A DNA stretch of 52,961 nucleotides from CAG-552 sp964516925. GTDB lineage: Bacteria; Bacillota; Clostridia; Christensenellales; Pumilibacteraceae. The position numbers and the translations under genes were made by a program. Location of the stretch: assembly GCA_964516925.1 (NCBI GenBank), contig CAZEXL010000008.1, forward strand, positions 1 through 52,961. Direction: 5' to 3'. The notes beneath the pieces are model-generated. The model had not been told where the DNA came from and made no database searches. It saw nothing but the letters and a program-made list of their open reading frames with translations. Shown piece by piece: positions 8,666 to 16,955 of this stretch (its first letter is position 1; every line of letters begins with the position of its first letter).

Positions 8666-10171
8666 ATGAAAAAAACGGACGCTCTTATAATTTTAGACGG
8701 CTTTGGACACGGCGAGGACTACGAAGGCAACGCCATACTTAAAGAGGGCGTACAAAACTTTAAAAAGCTTTGCGAAAAATATCCGCATACGTATATTAAC
8801 GCGTCGGGATTGAGCGTCGGCTTGCCTCAAGGTCAAATGGGCAACAGCGAAGTAGGGCACCTTAATCTCGGCGCCGGCAGAGTGGTTTATCAGGATATCA
8901 CTCGTATCGACAAAGCAATATCGGACGGCGACTTTTACGAAAACGAGCAGCTCGTTTCGGCTGTCGAAAACGCAAAAAGCAAGGGCACGTACCTGCATAT
9001 TGCGGGACTTTTGGGCAACGGCGGCGTTCACAGTTCGATGAATCATCTGCTTGCTCTAATCAGGCTTTGCAAGCGTAGAGGACTGGACAGAATTTACGTT
9101 CATTGCATTACCGACGGACGTGATTCCGCTCCGGACAGCGGGCTCGGATTTATAAAAACGCTCGAACAAGAGTGCAAAGAAATCGGCGTCGGCAAAATAG
9201 CCACGGTTATAGGAAGATTTTACTACATGGATCGGGACAACCGTTGGGACAGAGTGGAAAAGGCGTACCGATGTATCTTTGATTGTGTCGGCTCAAAAGC
9301 TGCTAGCGCGGTCGAAGCGGTGCAAAATTCGTATGACGGCGGCGTAACCGACGAGTTTATTTTACCTTGCGTCATCGGCGATTATCAAGGCGTGAAAGAC
9401 GGCGACAGTTACGTTTCGTACAACTTCCGTGCCGACAGAGTAAGAGAATTTTCTCACGCTATTCTTGACGACGAGTTCGAAGCGTTTAATCGCAAAAAAC
9501 CCGACTTGTTTTACGTAGGAATGACTCAATACGACGCTTCGCTTTCTATGCGCGTGGCGTTCGGACCCAAGGATATACGCAACACGCTAGGCGAATACGT
9601 TGCCGCAAACGGCTTGATGCAAACTCGCATTGCCGAAACCGAAAAATACGCGCACGTAACGTTCTTTTTCAATGGCGGCGTCGAAAAGCCCAACGATGGC
9701 GAAAAACGTATCCTGGTTCCCAGTCCCAAAGTTGCAACGTACGACCTCAAGCCCGAAATGAGCGCTTACGAAGTTACTCACGAGGCGTTAGGTGTCGTTG
9801 GAAAAACGGACCTTTTGATTATGAATTACGCCAATTGCGATATGGTCGGGCACACCGGAGTTTTGGACGCTACGATAAAAGCGGTTCAAACGGTGGATGA
9901 GTGCTTTATTTATGTAGTAAGAGCTGTTTTATCAACGGGCGGCAGCGTTATAGTAACGGCGGATCATGGCAATGCCGAATGTATGATAATCGACGGAAAG
10001 CCCATGACGGCGCACACTACCAACGTAGTTCCGTTGGTTATCGTCGGTGAAAAGGTCAAAGGCAAAAAACTTACTAGCGGTGCGCTTTGCGACGTTGCTC
10101 CCACGCTTTTGACTCTTATGGGATTGCCCGTACCCAAGGAAATGGAAGGTAAATCGCTTATAATCGACTAG
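8666..10171 (+). CDS. gpmI: 2,3-bisphosphoglycerate-independent phosphoglycerate mutase
   Basis: Alkaline-phosphatase superfamily enzyme of 501 residues that interconverts 3- and 2-phosphoglycerate using two manganese ions. LIILDGFGHG near residue 10 supplies the first metal aspartate and MGNSEVGHLNLGAGR holds the phosphorylated serine (residue 61). HCITDGRDSAP and VIGRFYYMDRDNRWDR line the substrate site. NYANCDMVGHTG and VTADHGNAE give the remaining metal ligands. Length matches the family. It is the last gene of the operon and converges closely (13 bases) on the yyaC-like gene. Confidence 0.96.
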   Translation: MKKTDALIILDGFGHGEDYEGNAILKEGVQNFKKLCEKYPHTYINASGLSVGLPQGQMGNSEVGHLNLGAGRVVYQDITRIDKAISDGDFYENEQLVSAVENAKSKGTYLHIAGLLGNGGVHSSMNHLLALIRLCKRRGLDRIYVHCITDGRDSAPDSGLGFIKTLEQECKEIGVGKIATVIGRFYYMDRDNRWDRVEKAYRCIFDCVGSKAASAVEAVQNSYDGGVTDEFILPCVIGDYQGVKDGDSYVSYNFRADRVREFSHAILDDEFEAFNRKKPDLFYVGMTQYDASLSMRVAFGPKDIRNTLGEYVAANGLMQTRIAETEKYAHVTFFFNGGVEKPNDGEKRILVPSPKVATYDLKPEMSAYEVTHEALGVVGKTDLLIMNYANCDMVGHTGVLDATIKAVQTVDECFIYVVRAVLSTGGSVIVTADHGNAECMIIDGKPMTAHTTNVVPLVIVGEKVKGKKLTSGALCDVAPTLLTLMGLPVPKEMEGKSLIID

Positions 10172-10184
10172 GCGTCGAAAATCG

Positions 10185-10643
10185 CTAATCTATTCGGCAG
10201 CTGTTTGCGATAAATTTTTCCACTAAATCCGCGACTTTTACGGCAAGCGAGTATATAAAGCCGAGTCTTACTGAAAAAAATCTTTTATCGGTGGGCGGAA
10301 AGCGACTGGTTACTGCGGTAACGCTAACGTCGCCGACGATAGGCAGATTTTTACCGCTTGCGGCTCCGGGGTACAGTCCTCCGTCGCTAAGGTATACGTT
10401 TCCTACGTTTTTACCTACGCACGAGTCTACAGCAATAATCGTTGCGGAATGATTGTTTTTTATAAACGAGTAGTAAGTTTCAAGATTAAGCGCGGTTATG
10501 GGGCTTAGTAACGTGCCGTAAACGTAGGCAGGCAGGTTGCGTGCGATAAGAATTTCGCCCACTATCGGACCTAGGCAGTCGCCGCCGGCAGCGTCGGTGC
10601 CTATACACATAATAACGGGAAAATCGTTCATTTTCGTTCTCAT
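10185..10643 (-). CDS. yyaC: YyaC-like sporulation-family protein (DUF1256)
   Basis: About 152 residues with the DUF1256/YyaC core: VIMCIGTDAAGGDCLGPIVG near the N-terminus, AVDSCVGKNVGNVYL, and a glycine-rich LYPGAASGKNLPIVGD stretch. The fold is related to the GPR spore protease and hydrogenase-maturation proteases, but the exact role is unknown. In Bacillus the relative is a sporulation protein. The start is uncertain: the frame runs further upstream, but that part is antisense to the N-terminal membrane helix of the next gene. ATG 10643 is taken here; ATG 10631 has a weak GAGAA ribosome site and ATG 10682 is also possible. It is divergent from the CvpA-like gene. Confidence 0.7.
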   Translation of the reverse strand: MRTKMNDFPVIMCIGTDAAGGDCLGPIVGEILIARNLPAYVYGTLLSPITALNLETYYSFIKNNHSATIIAVDSCVGKNVGNVYLSDGGLYPGAASGKNLPIVGDVSVTAVTSRFPPTDKRFFSVRLGFIYSLAVKVADLVEKFIANSCRID

Positions 10644-10698
10644 AAGTCGAATTATGGACGCGTATAGCTTTATTAATACCATAAGGAGGGTAAAACGA

Positions 10699-11532
10699 AT
10701 GGTACTTGATATAATTTTTGTAGTGTTTATTGTCGTTTTTACCGTTCTGGGCTTTATTTGCGGACTTTTTAAAACTTTCGTTTCGTTTTTTGGCTGGTTT
10801 ATAAGTTTCGTTTTGTCGTATCTTTGTGCCAAAGCGCTTGCAAATGCGTTCTTGTCGGCTAGTACGGCAGAGGCGCTTGTAAGCGGCAGCGATTCGATAT
10901 TCGCAAAAATCTACGAAATTTTGCCCGACGGACTAAAAGGCATTTCGATGGACTCTATCAGGGCGGCGCTTGCAGCCGATCAATCGGAAGCTGCGATAAA
11001 AGAAAACATAGCTTCGCAGGCGGACGGACTACTAAAATTCGCTTCGTCCATAATTCAAGAAGCCGTGTGCAAACCTATGTATCTTAACAGCGCAGTGCAA
11101 GACGTTGCGCAGGTATTGGCGCTGGAACTTACCTATCACTTGTACGTAATTTTGGTAGGCGTGATATTCTTTATAGTGCTTCGCATAATCGTTATGGGCG
11201 TATCTATAATAGTAAAGAATAGAGCCGCAGAGGCGAAAAAAGGCAAAGAAAAGGACGTTTTAAAGTTGCCGCAAAGGCTGGGCGGACTTGCCTTGGGCGC
11301 GATTCGAGGCTTTGCTTACGGTTGCGTTTTGCTTATGCTTGCAAGTTATTTGTCCGGAATTATTCCGTTTATTCAGCAGCAAGTGGACGAATCGCAGCTC
11401 AGCGTGCCCATCACTTCGTGGATATCCGAAACCACCGGCGCAATGCTAAGCGACAATTTGGAAGAAAACGAAAACTATTTGCTTATACTCGATGCGTTTG
11501 AACAGCAGCTATCTTCCGAAGAAGGCGTATAA
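10699..11532 (+). CDS. CvpA-family membrane protein
   Basis: Predicted inner-membrane protein of 277 residues. Hydrophobic helices lie at about residues 4-25, 28-50, 145-175 and 200-225, with a conserved glycine-rich first pair (TVLGFICGLFKTF) typical of the CvpA/colicin V production family. The soluble stretch from 60 to 130 is probably external. ATG 10699 is chosen because AAGGAGGG lies eight bases upstream; the open frame extends back to 10537 only as overlap with the divergent yyaC-like gene. Relatives are linked to envelope maintenance, but no precise reaction is known. Its promoter must lie inside the yyaC-like gene. Confidence 0.75.
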   Translation: MVLDIIFVVFIVVFTVLGFICGLFKTFVSFFGWFISFVLSYLCAKALANAFLSASTAEALVSGSDSIFAKIYEILPDGLKGISMDSIRAALAADQSEAAIKENIASQADGLLKFASSIIQEAVCKPMYLNSAVQDVAQVLALELTYHLYVILVGVIFFIVLRIIVMGVSIIVKNRAAEAKKGKEKDVLKLPQRLGGLALGAIRGFAYGCVLLMLASYLSGIIPFIQQQVDESQLSVPITSWISETTGAMLSDNLEENENYLLILDAFEQQLSSEEGV

Positions 11533-11551
11533 CTAAATTTAATATACGAAC

Positions 11552-11589
11552 AAAAATCGACCGCGTTGGTTACGCCGTCGGTTTTTTTA
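11552..11589 (+). terminator. Terminator after the CvpA-like gene
   Basis: CGAC-c-GCG pairs with CGC-c-GTCG across a 7-base loop and is followed by a run of seven T. Confidence 0.7.
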
Positions 11590-11623
11590 TTTTACTAAAA
11601 AGAAGAGCCGAATCGTTTTACGT

Positions 11624-11652
11624 TTGACTTAAACGCAGTAAAGTCGTATAAT
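11624..11652 (+). promoter_or_regulatory. Promoter of the MATE exporter locus
   Basis: TTGACT (11624-11629), a 17-base spacer and TATAAT (11647-11652), with about 55 bases of leader before the ATG. Confidence 0.8.
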
Positions 11653-11713
11653 GAGTCGGTCGTTAGGGACTAGAAGAGAGCGTACGTAACGCAACGCGTA
11701 AAAAGGAGAGCGT

Positions 11714-13074
11714 ATGTCTGTAATGAACAAAAAAACGCTAAAAGAAAGCGTGGATTATTTCGGAACGGAAAAGATAGGCAAAATATTGTTTAAGCTTGCG
11801 CCGCCCGTAATGCTTGCTCAGCTTATACAAGCGCTTTACAACATAGTAGACAGTTTGTTCGTAGGCAAATTTTCGGACAGCGGACTTACGGCGTTGTCCA
11901 TAGTGTATCCTTTGCAGTTGCTTATGATAGCGCTTGCAGTAGGAGCAGGCGTGGGAATCAATACGGCAATGTCCGCTTCGCTCGGAGGCGGTGAAGACAA
12001 AAAAGCAAACGAATACGGCGGAGTTGCCATGCCGCTTGCAATCGTTTTGTGGGCGTTGTTCGCCACGATATGTTACTTCATTATGCCGCTGTACGCTCGG
12101 CTTCAAACGTCGTCGGCAGAAGTTATCGACGACGTAATAACGTACGGCAGAATAACATGCGTTTTCAGCTTCGGCTTGTTCTTGGAGAGCGCATGGACTA
12201 AAGTATTGCAAGCCCGCGGCGACATGAAAAGACCTATGATAGCGCAGGTTGCGGGAGCCGTAACGAATATAGTACTCGATCCGTTGCTTATATTCGGGAT
12301 GCTCGGCTTGCCGAAAATGGGGATAGCGGGCGCTGCCGTAGCTACCGTAGCCGGTCAGATAGTGGCGGCTTTGGTGGTAGTAAAAAAAGCTTACGCTCGT
12401 ACGCCAAACGTAAAAAAGCTTCCGTTTTACACGGCAAGAATTCTCAAACTCGGCTTGCCGAATATGTTAATGCAAGCCGCCTACACGCTGTACATATTCG
12501 GATTAAATATGATACTTGCAACTTTTTCGGACGCAGCGGTAACGGTGCTCGGGCTTTACTATAAATGGCAAACGTTTTTCTTTATTCCGCTGGGCGCGAT
12601 GCAGACGTGCATAGTGCCGATAATAAGCTACAATTATGCCGCAAAAAACATCGAAAGGTGCAAAAAAACGCTTAATGTGTCCATTGTTTTCGGTATGGCG
12701 TTGATGTTTTTGGGGACGTTGTGTTTTTTGATTATTCCGGAGCCGATGCTAAGATTCTTTTCGGGCGACGAACAGGTAATAAGTATAGGAAAACGGCGTT
12801 TCGCATAATAGGGTTAAGTTTTATTCCGCTCGTTACGTCGCTTACGTACCCCGTGTTTTTTCAGGCGGTAGGCAAAAGCGTAAGCAGCACCGTGCTTACC
12901 GTAATCAGAACGGTGGTATTATTCGTGCCTCTTGCGTTTTTGTTCTCGCGTTTCGGGCTAAACTATTTTTGGCTTACGTATCCCGTAACCGACACGATAA
13001 CGAGTATAGTAGGGTTTGTTTTAAGCAAACGATTTTTTAAAAAGCCGTACTCGCATTATACGCCGCTTGACTAA
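11714..13074 (+). pseudogene. MATE-family multidrug/cation exporter, frameshifted
   Basis: Sodium- or proton-driven exporter of the MATE family with 12 expected membrane helices. The first frame gives 364 residues, starting with KIGKILFKLAPPVMLAQL and continuing in family order through helix 10, then ends at a stop at 12806-12808. The missing helices 11-12 continue in another frame (FRIIGLSFIPLVTSLTYPVF onward) to 13074. The two join at the AAAA run 12790-12793: one extra A would give ISIGKTAFRIIGLSF in frame, as MATE proteins have there. The rest of the gene, its promoter and its AAAGGAG site look intact. It may be a recent loss, a homopolymer sequencing or assembly error, or less likely programmed slippage. 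Confidence 0.85.
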
Positions 13075-13094
13075 TAATAGATTTTATTAAACTA

Positions 13095-13130
13095 AAAAAC
13101 TCCCGATTTGCAAAAGCAAGTCGGGAGTTT
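13095..13130 (-). terminator. Terminator of hpt
   Basis: AAACTCCCGA..TTGC pairs with GCAA..TCGGGAGTTT (13097-13130). The T tract is on the minus strand, just downstream of hpt. Confidence 0.8.
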
Positions 13131-13141
13131 ACTGTAAAATC

Positions 13142-13684
13142 TTAATAGTTGTTGTATTCGGCTATGTACGGAAGGTTGCGGAAGTATTCGGCGCAATCCA
13201 AGCCGTATCCTATTGCAAAGAAGTCGGGAATGGTAAACAAAACCATATCGGGCTTAAAGTCAACGACTCTGCGTTCGGGCTTGTCGAGCAAGGTAACTAC
13301 TTTAAGCGAAATCGGGTTACGCTGTTTAAGAAGTTCTACTATACTTTTAAGAGTTCTGCCGGTGTCGATAATATCTTCCACGATAACGACGTGGTACTTG
13401 CTCAGGTCTTGCTCTAGGTCCATGGTAATTTGAACCGAACCGGAGGAGGTCGTGCCGCCAAAGTAGCTCTTTACTCTCATAAAGGCAACTTCGCACGGAA
13501 CGGTAACCGCTCTGCAAAGATCGGACATGAACACGAAAGCACCGTTAAGAATGCTTACTAACAAGATAGGTCTGCCGTCGTAAGAATCGCTTATTTGCTT
13601 GCCCGCTTTGGCAATAGCTTCCTTGATTTGCTCCGCGGTAATTACGACTCTTTTGATTCGCTTATTGTATTCTTCATTAGTCAT
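13142..13684 (-). CDS. hpt: Hypoxanthine phosphoribosyltransferase
   Basis: Purine-salvage enzyme joining hypoxanthine or guanine to PRPP; 180 residues. The PRPP-binding motif VVIVEDIIDTGRTL is near residue 100. SILNGAFVFMSDLCRA and the flexible-loop region VKSYFGGTTSSG are in their family positions, and a C-terminal DFFAIGYGLDCAEYFRNLPY is standard for HPRT. The start ATG at 13684 is chosen over a longer open frame because that extension covers the promoter. GGGGAG lies about ten bases upstream. It is transcribed alone, diverging from the serine-palmitoyltransferase-like operon. Confidence 0.95.
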   Translation of the reverse strand: MTNEEYNKRIKRVVITAEQIKEAIAKAGKQISDSYDGRPILLVSILNGAFVFMSDLCRAVTVPCEVAFMRVKSYFGGTTSSGSVQITMDLEQDLSKYHVVIVEDIIDTGRTLKSIVELLKQRNPISLKVVTLLDKPERRVVDFKPDMVLFTIPDFFAIGYGLDCAEYFRNLPYIAEYNNY

Positions 13685-13715
13685 AACGTTTATACTCCCC
13701 AAAAATAATAAAGTC

Positions 13716-13744
13716 ATTATACCACGAAAAAACAAGATTTGCAA
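13716..13744 (-). promoter_or_regulatory. Promoter of hpt
   Basis: On the minus strand, TTGCAA (13739-13744), a 17-base spacer, then TATAAT (13716-13721). Confidence 0.78.
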
Positions 13745-13817
13745 TTGTTTTAAGGCTAAGATATAAATAAATGAACAAAAAGGCAAGTCGGCACGTCGCA
13801 AAAAGCAATTAAATTAC

Positions 13818-13846
13818 TTGACTTTTAAGCTAAGGTATAGTATTCT
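13818..13846 (+). promoter_or_regulatory. Probable promoter of the spt-like operon
   Basis: TTGACT (13818-13823), 17 bases, TATTCT (13841-13846). A leader of about 80 bases separates it from the first ATG. Confidence 0.6.
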
Positions 13847-13864
13847 TAAAAAGCGCTTAATAAA

Positions 13865-13916
13865 CGTTTAACATTCTTCGTTTATAGTGTTTAAACGACA
13901 AATCGTCGTCTAAACA
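13865..13916 (+). promoter_or_regulatory. Leader with two competing hairpins
   Basis: Segment A CGTTTAACA (13865-13873) can pair with segment B TGTTTAAACGAC (13888-13899). B can instead pair at 11 of 12 positions with segment C GTCGTCTAAACA (13905-13916) across the loop AAATC. The two pairings exclude each other, and the second ends only a few bases before the AGGAG ribosome site. No U tract follows, so any control would be on translation. The pairing is seen; a regulatory role is inference. Confidence 0.4.
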
Positions 13917-13933
13917 AAAAAATAGGAGAATGT

Positions 13934-15109
13934 ATGGATCTTTTTAATAAGTGTAACGGTATTCAAACTTTAAACGAGATACGCCGCGAAGGCGTTTATC
14001 CGTACTTTCATTGTATGGAATCTCGTCAAGGTCCCGAGGTTATTATGGAAGGCGAGCGTAAAATCATGCTCGGTTCTAACAATTATCTGGGACTGACGTC
14101 GCATCCCGAAGTTGTCGAGGCGGCAACCAAAGCGCTTCAAAAGTACGGAACGGGTTGTTCGGGTTCTAGATTTCTAAACGGAACGCTCGATTTGCATTTA
14201 CAGCTGGAAGACGAGCTTGCTTCGTTTTTGGGCGCAGAGCGAGTAATCACGTTTTCAACGGGATTTCAGTCAAACTTAGGCATTATTTCGGCAATCGTAG
14301 GCAGACACGACTACGTTTTGTGCGATCGCGAAAACCACGCTAGCATATACGACGGTTGCGCGCTTTCGGGCGGAAAGATGCTAAGGTATAAGCACGGCGA
14401 CATGGCAGATCTGGAAAGATTGCTTGCTTCCGTTCCCTCTTCGGCTGGAATACTTATAGTTACCGACGGCGTGTTTTCGATGAGCGGCGACGTGTGCAAT
14501 CTTCCCGAACTCGTAAGGCTTAAAAACAAGTACGGCGCAAGACTTATGGTGGACGACGCGCACGGACTCGGCGTTATTGGCAAGGGCGGCAGAGGCACTG
14601 CAAGTCATTTCGGCTTAGAAAGCGAAGTGGACATAATAATGGGCACCTTTTCCAAGTCGCTCGCTTCGCTTGGCGGCTACATGGCGGCAAAAGAGGAAGT
14701 GGCGGATTTCGTAAAGCATTCCTCCCGTCCGTTTATCTTTTCGGCTTCCGTTCCTCCTTCGGCGTGCGCGGCGGCAAAGGCTGCGCTGGAGGTGCTTAAA
14801 CGCGAGCCCGAGCGTGTGGACAGGCTTAACGCGCTTGCGTCGCATTTAAAAAACGAACTAAAAAAGCGTGGAATAAAGATAAAGGAAAGCACTACGCCCA
14901 TAATTCCGGTTTATACGTACGAACCTATGAACACGCTTGTTGCCGACAAAGAATTATTTAATCGCGGCGTGTACGTAAATCCCGTGTTGCCGCCGGCAAC
15001 GCCCGCGCACGAATGTTTGTTGCGCCTAAGTCTTATGGCGACGCATACCGAGCCAATTCTTAACGAAGCGGCAGATATAATAAAGGAGGTGTTGCGCGTC
15101 GATGAATAA
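13934..15109 (+). CDS. spt: Serine-palmitoyltransferase-like alpha-oxoamine synthase
   Basis: PLP enzyme of 391 residues condensing an amino acid with an acyl-CoA. K241 in GTFSKSLASLGG is the Schiff-base lysine. H135 (ENHASIYDG), D207 and H210 (VDDAHG) have the same spacing to that lysine as H159, D231 and H234 to K265 in Sphingomonas SPT. R364 (LLRLSLMATHT) is the carboxylate-binding arginine. The stretches YGTGCSGSRFLNGTLDLH, MGTFSKSLAS and the ALMATHT-like end resemble Bacteroides SPT more than E. coli Kbl, which has FICGTQDSH and MSAAHT there. Expected product: 3-ketosphinganine from serine and palmitoyl-CoA. Kbl or BioF-like activity remains possible. It overlaps the following reductase gene by eight bases. 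Confidence 0.75.
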   Translation: MDLFNKCNGIQTLNEIRREGVYPYFHCMESRQGPEVIMEGERKIMLGSNNYLGLTSHPEVVEAATKALQKYGTGCSGSRFLNGTLDLHLQLEDELASFLGAERVITFSTGFQSNLGIISAIVGRHDYVLCDRENHASIYDGCALSGGKMLRYKHGDMADLERLLASVPSSAGILIVTDGVFSMSGDVCNLPELVRLKNKYGARLMVDDAHGLGVIGKGGRGTASHFGLESEVDIIMGTFSKSLASLGGYMAAKEEVADFVKHSSRPFIFSASVPPSACAAAKAALEVLKREPERVDRLNALASHLKNELKKRGIKIKESTTPIIPVYTYEPMNTLVADKELFNRGVYVNPVLPPATPAHECLLRLSLMATHTEPILNEAADIIKEVLRVDE

Positions 15110-15893
15110 GGCAAGTAATAAGATTGCAATCGTTACCGGGGCGTCGGGCGGAATAGGCAGATGCGAAAAGCAAAGGCTGGAAGAGGCAGGATACAAGGTT
15201 TACAACTTCAGCAGGCGCAATTGCGAGGGCGGAACTAACTTCGTTTCGGTCGACGTTGCCGACGTCGAAGCGGTAAACGGTGCCGTAAAAAACGTGTTCG
15301 ATACCGAAGGACGAATAGATTTGCTTGTAAACAACGCCGGATTCGGCATAGCCGGGGCGATAGAAACAACGCCCGACGAACTTGCAAAAAGGCAAATGGA
15401 AGTCAACTTTTGGGGTACCGTTAATTGTTCGAAAGCAGTGCTTCCGTACATGCGCAAGCAAGGCGGCGGAAGAATAATAAACACTTCGTCGGTTGCGGCG
15501 GTGTTTGCCATTCCGTATCAAGCGTTTTATTCGTGCTCTAAATCAGCAATAAACGCATTTACGTCGGCGTTACGAGCAGAAGTAAAGCCGTTTAACGTCA
15601 GCGTTTGCGCGATAATGCCGGGCGATATAAAAACAGGATTTACGCAAAACCGCATAAAAACGGAAGAAAATTCGGTTTACGAAAATCAAAGCCACAGCAT
15701 TGCCGTTATGGAAAAGGACGAGCTAGGCGGCATGAGTCCCGACAAAGTGGCAAAATTAGTAAAAAAACTTGCGCTAAAAAGGCGCGTAAGCCCGCTGCAT
15801 ACGGTGGGCGGCAAATACAAAGCGTTCGTGTTTCTTTCTCGTTTTCTCTCGCGTAGGTTTTGCGACGACGTGGTAGGAGCAATGTATAAGTAG
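15102..15893 (+). CDS. Short-chain reductase, candidate 3-ketosphinganine reductase
   Basis: Classical SDR of 263 residues. The Rossmann motif is TGASGGIG, NNAGFG follows, and the catalytic triad is S in INTSSVAA plus Y and K in FYSCSK. The MPGDIKTGF region closes the cofactor site. The C-terminal 70 residues are basic and hydrophobic (VSPLHTVGGKYKAFVFLSRF), as in SDRs acting on membrane lipids. The start ATG lies inside the last codons of spt, with AAAGGAGG upstream, so the two are translationally coupled. An SDR directly behind an SPT-like enzyme suggests reduction of the ketone made by SPT. Substrate is inference; other ketoacyl substrates are possible. Confidence 0.7.
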   Translation: MNKASNKIAIVTGASGGIGRCEKQRLEEAGYKVYNFSRRNCEGGTNFVSVDVADVEAVNGAVKNVFDTEGRIDLLVNNAGFGIAGAIETTPDELAKRQMEVNFWGTVNCSKAVLPYMRKQGGGRIINTSSVAAVFAIPYQAFYSCSKSAINAFTSALRAEVKPFNVSVCAIMPGDIKTGFTQNRIKTEENSVYENQSHSIAVMEKDELGGMSPDKVAKLVKKLALKRRVSPLHTVGGKYKAFVFLSRFLSRRFCDDVVGAMYK

Positions 15894-15916
15894 GCGACGC
15901 TAAATAAGGAGATTGT

Positions 15917-16876
15917 ATGAAGGTTTCGGTTTTAGGGTGCGGCAGATGGGGTTCGTTTCTTGCTTGGTATAACAACTACATAGGACACGACGTCGTAAGT
16001 TTCGGTCGCGAAGATTCGCCAAGTTACAAAGTGCTTAAAGAAACGGGCAAAAACGAGTGGGTAACGCTGCCAACGGGTATCGAGCTGTCATGTGACCTTA
16101 AATATTCGGTCGAACGCGCAGATATAATCATCATATCCATAAATTCGCAGGGATTGCGTGGCTTTTTTAAGCAGATAACTCAGTGTGATTACAAGGATAA
16201 AACGTTCGTGCTTTGCATGAAAGGTATCGAAAACGTTACCGGCAAAAGGCTTAGCGAAGTGGCGATCGAATCGGGCGTAGACAAAAACAATGTAGCCGTA
16301 TGGGTAGGACCGGGGCATATTCAGGAATTTACCAAAGGCAGACCGAGCTGCATGGTAATAGATTCGTACAATCCCGAACTTACCGACAAACTTATAGGCG
16401 TTTTCAAAAGTAATCTCATTCGTTTTTATCACGGCAACGATATTATCGGCACCGAAATAGGTGCGGCAACCAAAAACGTTATGGGTATAATAGCAGGAGT
16501 AACCGACGGCATGGGCATGCCTGCGCTTAAAGGCGCTCTTATGGCTCGAGGCAGTCGCGAAATCGCAAGGCTAATCGCCGCGCTAGGCGGCAACGAGCTG
16601 TCGGCGTACGGACTATGCCATCTTGGCGACTACGAAGCGACGCTTTTTTCGCAGCACAGCCACAATCGAAAATGGGGCGAATTGTTCGTAAAGGGCGAAA
16701 AATTCGACAAACTTGCCGAAGGTGTTATGACTGCGCGCGCCGTTTCCGCGCTTGCTAAGCGTATAGGCGTGGATGTTCCGCTTACCGACGCGGTTAATAA
16801 AATGATAGACGGCGCGCCGTGCTCGCAGCTTTTGTCCGAGCTTTTCGAGCGACCGCTTACCAAGGAGTTTAACTAG
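15917..16876 (+). CDS. gpsA: Divergent glycerol-3-phosphate dehydrogenase
   Basis: NAD(P)-dependent enzyme of 319 residues making sn-glycerol 3-phosphate, the backbone of phospholipids. The dinucleotide site reads GCGRWGSFLAW rather than the common GAGSWGTALA. The catalytic lysines are in CMKGIEN and GAATKNVMGIIAGVTDGMG. GHIQEFTKGRPS replaces the usual GPSHAEEVA, and LGDYEATLFSQHSHNRKWG stands for the usual GLGDLxxT.SRN. So the fold and catalysis fit GpsA, but it is a divergent subgroup. It follows the reductase by 23 bases with AAGGAG upstream, tying this operon to membrane lipid synthesis. Confidence 0.85.
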   Translation: MKVSVLGCGRWGSFLAWYNNYIGHDVVSFGREDSPSYKVLKETGKNEWVTLPTGIELSCDLKYSVERADIIIISINSQGLRGFFKQITQCDYKDKTFVLCMKGIENVTGKRLSEVAIESGVDKNNVAVWVGPGHIQEFTKGRPSCMVIDSYNPELTDKLIGVFKSNLIRFYHGNDIIGTEIGAATKNVMGIIAGVTDGMGMPALKGALMARGSREIARLIAALGGNELSAYGLCHLGDYEATLFSQHSHNRKWGELFVKGEKFDKLAEGVMTARAVSALAKRIGVDVPLTDAVNKMIDGAPCSQLLSELFERPLTKEFN

Positions 16877-16904
16877 TGATTTAATCTATAAGCCAATCGA
16901 AAAT

Positions 16905-16946
16905 ACAAAAAATAACCCTCGTTCGTTACGAACGAGGGTTATTGAT
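16905..16946. terminator. Bidirectional terminator between gpsA and iorB
   Basis: AATAACCCTCGTTCG (16911-16925) and its exact complement (16929-16943) form a perfect 15-base-pair stem with a TTA loop, between two convergent genes. Confidence 0.88.
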
Positions 16947-16955
16947 TTAACTAAA

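Noticed and set aside
12721..13074. Separate small gene of 117 codons
   Set aside because: Its sequence from FRIIGLSF onward is the missing C-terminus of the MATE exporter, so it is part of the frameshifted gene.
13934..15109. Glycine C-acetyltransferase (Kbl) as the primary call
   Set aside because: Kept as an alternative only. No threonine dehydrogenase neighbour is present, and the substrate-region motifs and neighbouring SDR fit SPT better.
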